From assembly GCA_001564065.1 (NCBI GenBank), contig LKNA01000008.1:1-64000 (forward strand): a stretch of 64,000 bases of DNA. Reading direction: 5' to 3'. The notes under the pieces are model-generated. The model worked only from the letters and a program-made list of their open reading frames with translations. It did no database searches and was not told the DNA's origin. Position numbers and translations under genes: made by a program. Origin of the DNA: Chitinophagaceae bacterium T5-Br10_B2g13. Lineage in GTDB: Bacteria > Bacteroidota > Rhodothermia > Balneolales > Balneolaceae. Below, piece after piece: positions 60,301 through 64,000 of the stretch (positions within the stretch are counted from its first letter, which is position 1; each line of letters opens with the position of its first letter).

Positions 60301-61000
60301 GAAAGGAGCAACGGCCGGTACAGCTATTCATAAACTGTTTGAGCATGAGGAGTTTGAGTTTGCCGGGGCGAATCAGGCCAGCCTGGAGCCGATTGCGGAG
60401 GAGGTTCTGGATCAACACAGTTTTGACAAGAAGTGGAAGGGCGTATTGCAGGAGATGATGCGCAATGTTGCCGGATCGGATTTGGGGGAGCTGAAATTGA
60501 GTGAAGTGAAACGCGAAGATGAAGTCCGTGAGATGGAGTTCCACTTTCCTTCTGCTGGCCCTGCATTGGATGAAATTCTCAGCATTATTCGTAAGAACTC
60601 AATCATGGGTGCTAAAAAAGGTGAATTAAAGAACTATCTCACCGGTTTTATCGACTTGACGGTTCGCCAAAACGGCAAATACTACATTCTGGATTACAAG
60701 TCGAACTACCTGGGAGACAAGGTTGAAGATTATGAACCTGAAAAACTGAGGGAGGAAATCCAGTCGGCCAACTATGATGTGCAGTACCACATCTATACGG
60801 TGGCGCTGAAGAAGTACCTTGAAGCACGGATTCCGGATTTTAACTATGAAAGGGATTTTGGCGGTGTGGCCTATCTTTTTGTTCGGGGAATGAGAGCGGG
60901 ATCAGAAACGGGAGTTTGGAGAGTGAAGCCTAAAAAGGAGGTTATCGAGCGGCTTGAGGCCTACCTGACTTCTACTTCAAACATGGCGGAGGTGAAATGA
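57389..61000 (+). CDS. recB: Exodeoxyribonuclease V beta subunit
   Basis: [69 protein letters not shown], nuclease motif GFIDLTV...[12 protein letters not shown]. ATG at 57389 preferred to the GTG at 57386. Confidence 0.96.
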   Translation: [1203 protein letters not shown]

Positions 61001-62826
61001 TGAAACAATCTAATACACTTTTTGACTGGTTCAGCAGCGGAATAACCGAAGGATGGATTGAGCTCTATGAACGGGAGCTGCTTCACTATCTCGAAACTGA
61101 ATATGGGAAACTTAACGATGCAGAGAGATACATTGCAGTATTTACTTCTCTGTTTTTGAAAGCGGGTCACGTTAGCCTGCCGATTGATCTTGCACCGAAG
61201 GAGTGGGCAGAACACCTGGATCTGGATGACGCGGCATCATCAAGGCTTTCTGAAGTGAAAATTGACCGATCAGAGGTGGTAGCGAGTCGGCTGGTTGGAA
61301 CCGGCAGTGAGGAGAAGCCGTTCATTCTGCACGGTAATCAGATCAGTGTTCGCAGATTTTTCATGTATGAAAACCGGATTGCTGACTGGATCTCATCAAA
61401 AAGTGACAATACGTATCAACTGCCGCCGGATTTTCCGATTGAGTATTTTTATTCACTGTTTGAGGGTGAGGATGAGTTGCCCAACTGGCAGCAGGTGGCC
61501 GTGGCGATGTCTTTGATCAAACCATTTTTGATTATCTCCGGTGGGCCCGGTACGGGTAAAACGACGACGGTTGCCAAAATTTTGGCAATGAAGATGATGA
61601 GCAGCAAGGAACCTCTGCGAATTGCCTTGGCTGCACCGACGGGAAAGGCGGCCGGACGAATGGCTGAATCCCTGCACGGTGAGATTGGACGATTGAACGT
61701 GCCCGAAGAGAAAAGGGCCGGGCTGCCTGAAGAGGCGGCCACGCTACACCGATTGCTTTATGGATTAGATCGGGGCGGACTTTTGCCTGATCCCGAAAAG
61801 AAGAAACTGCGATACGATCTGATCATCGTGGATGAGGCGTCGATGATTGACCTGAACCTGATGCACCGGTTGATTTCACACACCGGGCAGAGTACGCAGC
61901 TGATTCTGCTGGGAGATAAAGATCAGCTGGCTTCGGTTGAAGCGGGATCAGTATTTGCCGATCTGTGCCGGAAGCCTGAAAACGGATTTCTGAAAGAGAG
62001 TGCTGAAATGTTGAAACAACTCATACCGGAAGCAGAACTGCCGGTGAAGAAGCAGTCGGTTCTGAGTGACTCCGTTCTTTATCTGACAAAAAGTTACCGT
62101 TTCGATTCAGACAGCGGAATTGGAAAACTGGCAGCTTTGGTAAAAGAAGAGGAATCCAATGTTGAAAAGATGAAGTCTGAAATAGACGAAAGTCCGGAAT
62201 TGAGTCATGAAACGTTTAATTTCACCCGGGAAAATCTGGAAGGGCTGGCAGCCACTCTTGCCGAAAGGGTAAAAGAGGTTCGAAGTATTCGGGATGAGAG
62301 AGCACTTTTGGATTTCTGGAAGCGATCGGTTTGGCTTACGGTGCTTCGGCGAGGGCCGGAGGGGAGCCGGGAGCTGAATCGGCTGGTTGAGAAGATCCTG
62401 GTGCTTCAACGTGCGGTTCAGCCCGAAAACGGCTGGTATCATGGCCGACCGATTATTATTACCCGAAACAGCTATTCACTGGGTGTGTTTAACGGTGATA
62501 TGGGAGTTTGTCTCCGTGATGAGACCGGTGAGCTCCGTGTCTATGTGGAGTCGGGATCGGAAATTAAGAAGCTGCAGCCAAGCCGCCTTACCGATTATTC
62601 ACCGGCCTACTTTCTGACGGTTCACAAAAGCCAGGGCTCTGAATTTAACCATGTAGACCTGCTTCTGCCCAAGCGGGATACTCCGATACTAACCCGTGAA
62701 CTGCTTTACACGGCCATCACTCGTGCACGGAAGAGTTTTAGTCTGCATGGAAGTATAGAGCTATTTTCTAAAGGGGCGGGCAGAGAAACGGTCCGATATA
62801 CCGGGCTGAAAAACTTGGTTAACTAA
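60997..62826 (+). CDS. recD: Exodeoxyribonuclease V alpha subunit
   Basis: ISGGPGTGKTTTVAKILA, VDEASMIDLNLM, LLGDKDQLASVEAGSVFADLC, LTVHKSQGSEFNHV. Confidence 0.96.
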   Translation: MMKQSNTLFDWFSSGITEGWIELYERELLHYLETEYGKLNDAERYIAVFTSLFLKAGHVSLPIDLAPKEWAEHLDLDDAASSRLSEVKIDRSEVVASRLVGTGSEEKPFILHGNQISVRRFFMYENRIADWISSKSDNTYQLPPDFPIEYFYSLFEGEDELPNWQQVAVAMSLIKPFLIISGGPGTGKTTTVAKILAMKMMSSKEPLRIALAAPTGKAAGRMAESLHGEIGRLNVPEEKRAGLPEEAATLHRLLYGLDRGGLLPDPEKKKLRYDLIIVDEASMIDLNLMHRLISHTGQSTQLILLGDKDQLASVEAGSVFADLCRKPENGFLKESAEMLKQLIPEAELPVKKQSVLSDSVLYLTKSYRFDSDSGIGKLAALVKEEESNVEKMKSEIDESPELSHETFNFTRENLEGLAATLAERVKEVRSIRDERALLDFWKRSVWLTVLRRGPEGSRELNRLVEKILVLQRAVQPENGWYHGRPIIITRNSYSLGVFNGDMGVCLRDETGELRVYVESGSEIKKLQPSRLTDYSPAYFLTVHKSQGSEFNHVDLLLPKRDTPILTRELLYTAITRARKSFSLHGSIELFSKGAGRETVRYTGLKNLVN

Positions 62827-62840
62827 CTAACGTCAGTTCG

Positions 62841-62986
62841 AGCCACTAATCTTGTCCAAAAGCAGGCAACATTATCTTAAAGGTGACAAAGTCCCCCTTC
62901 GAAGGGGGAGGCGAACGGAGAGAGCAGGGGGATGATTGGTCAGGGCATGGAATTAATTAAAGGTTCGTTAAATCTGTCACCGGTAG
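62841..62986. repeat. Noncoding repeat unit, copy A (~146 bp)
   Basis: Left part (AGCCAC..GGCAACA..GTGACAAAGTCC) and right part GAGCAGGGGGATGATT...CTGTCACCGGTAG recur downstream. Contains perfect palindrome CCCCCTTCGAAGGGGG at 62893-62908. Confidence 0.85.
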
Positions 62987-63040
62987 CCACAAATTTTGCC
63001 AAAAAAAGGCAACACTATTGAAGAGATGACAGGAAAGTCC

Positions 63041-63247
63041 ACTCTCGAGAGGCTGTGAGAAATTAAAAATTCAAGCATTTAAAACACTCCTTTTATTTGG
63101 CCACGAAGTCACGAGGACCCGAAGAAACACGAAGGGTATTATGTTGATATCGTTATACTTCGTGTACCTTCGTGGCTTTGTGTCTTTGTGGTAAAATTTA
63201 ATGGTAATTATCATTGATTAAGTATTTTTTCACAGCCTCTCGAGGGG
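63041..63247. repeat. Inverted-repeat-bounded insert (MITE-like) within copy B
   Basis: CTCGAGAGGCTGTGA (63044-63058) is perfectly inverted as TCACAGCCTCTCGAG (63230-63244). Confidence 0.7.
63101..63191. repeat. Imperfect palindrome made of short CACGAAG-type repeats
   Basis: CCACGAAGTCACGAGGACCCGAAGAAACACGAAG (63101-63134) aligns without gaps at 26/34 to the reverse complement of 63158-63191. Confidence 0.8.
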
Positions 63248-63534
63248 AGTACGGTCCCGAGGCTTCGGGAGGAGGGGTGTCCAGTGAGCAGGGGGATGAT
63301 TCGTCAGGGCATGGAATTAATTATAGGATCTTTAAATCTGTCACCGATAGAAAAGATAATGAGGCTAGAAAGCCCCCCTTCAAACCACACTTGGTGCCGA
63401 CCCATCGGCAGGGGGACACTTCTTAACAAACTCTTATGTCGAACTCATGTTAACTAAGATTGTGGATTTTTATGCCACGAAGACGGAATGACACCAAGTT
63501 GCCCTAAGTTTTATGATTACAGACCGAGATACGT

Positions 63535-64000
63535 TTAAAATGTCCACCTGGCAATAGAACGGTGGTGTTTGCTGTGGCTCGTGCAGGCGTAAAAGTTTCC
63601 TGCCGGATCCCATGCCATGTCGTAAACAGAAGCACCTAAAAAGTCAGGGCCCGGGTTTTCATTGGGATTTAGATTTAGCATATAGCCGCGGGTGGGGGCA
63701 GAGAAGCCGATCATACCGGTTTCACTGATCCGGTAGGCAAGCCTACTTCCGTCGGGTGACAGTGAATATTCACTTCTCCACTGATTACTGTCCAAGTCCC
63801 AAATTCCGATCCTGCTGCTTGTGAGTCCTCCGGGACGATGAGCTGCAAGCTGCCGTCCATCGCCGGCGTATATCTCAATTCGCTTATCGGAGGGCTGCTC
63901 AACGCGAATATTCGGTTTGACAGGCTCAGGCCTCTCCGCGCAGTTTCTGTCATCACTAACCTGAATGACAAGCGGTTTGCCGGTCAGATCAACCTTGTAG
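63535..64000 (-). CDS. C-terminal fragment of a beta-propeller-like (WD40/TolB-like) protein, truncated by the window edge
   Basis: Manual translation shows the frame of ORF 63535..63795 stays open to 64000: YKVDLTGKPLVIQVSDDRNCAERPEPVKPNIRVEQPSDKRIEIYAGDGRQLAAHRPGGLTSSRIGIWDLDSNQWRSEYSLSPDGSRLAYRIS...MAWDPAGNFYACTSHSKHHRSIARWTF*. Confidence 0.65.
   Translation of the reverse strand, partial: YKVDLTGKPLVIQVSDDRNCAERPEPVKPNIRVEQPSDKRIEIYAGDGRQLAAHRPGGLTSSRIGIWDLDSNQWRSEYSLSPDGSRLAYRISETGMIGFSAPTRGYMLNLNPNENPGPDFLGASVYDMAWDPAGNFYACTSHSKHHRSIARWTF

Larger units (their letters stand above)
62985..63350. repeat. Noncoding repeat unit, copy B, interrupted by an insert
   Basis: Left part 62985-63042 matches the copy A left part; right part 63286-63350 matches 62922-62986 at 60/65 positions without gaps (by eye). 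Confidence 0.85.

Noticed and set aside
54240-62826. recCBD next to ParA-RHH considered as a defence island
   Set aside because: RecBCD subunits look canonical and no restriction, toxin or nuclease accessory genes are present.
63101-63191. CACGAAG repeats considered as a CRISPR array
   Set aside because: Units are 8-10 bp, with no spacers of uniform length and no cas genes nearby.
63214-63426. 70-aa plus-strand ORF
   Set aside because: Lies entirely in the hairpin/repeat block; composition reflects the repeats, no domain.
63711-63971. 86-aa minus-strand ORF
   Set aside because: Out of frame with the propeller-like CDS that is open to the window edge.
1-64000. tRNA, rRNA and known riboswitch searches by eye
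   Set aside because: No convincing T-loop/cloverleaf, rRNA or riboswitch core noticed; a tRNAscan-SE/Infernal run would be needed to be certain.

Overview
This 64 kb window looks like ordinary chromosome from a Bacteroidota/Balneolota-like bacterium. The lineage is inferred from gene order and protein motifs and has not been checked. I saw no rRNA, tRNA, CRISPR array, prophage or transposase. Housekeeping blocks are: hpf-hprK with a Xer-type recombinase; sua5-mfd; a partial Bat/VWA cluster; nuoA-nuoH on the minus strand; PBP1/lpxH-like/polyprenyl synthase; pfkA-pgi-deoxynucleoside kinase; DUF177-rpmF-plsX-fabH-fabD-fabG-acpP-fabF-rnc; mgtE-thyA-folA; parA plus an RHH protein; and recC-recB-recD. 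rpmF (L32, 59 aa) is absent from the supplied ORF track and was added by direct translation. The observations most worth following are: (1) a continuous PAS-DHp-REC protein (46695-47792) with no room for a histidine-kinase ATPase domain, with an orphan Hpt protein about 4 kb away; (2) a stand-alone integrase N-terminal SAM-like domain protein (623-955) with no catalytic domain; (3) a noncoding block after recD (62841-63500) built from a tandemly duplicated ~145 bp unit, whose second copy is interrupted by a ~207 bp inverted-repeat-bounded insert carrying CACGAAG-type repeats; (4) a ParA-RHH pair upstream of recCBD, preceded by an intergenic region with a terminator-like hairpin but no tracked gene before it. 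I found nothing that is clearly a new defence or mobile system. The last CDS (63535 to beyond 64000, minus) runs off the window.
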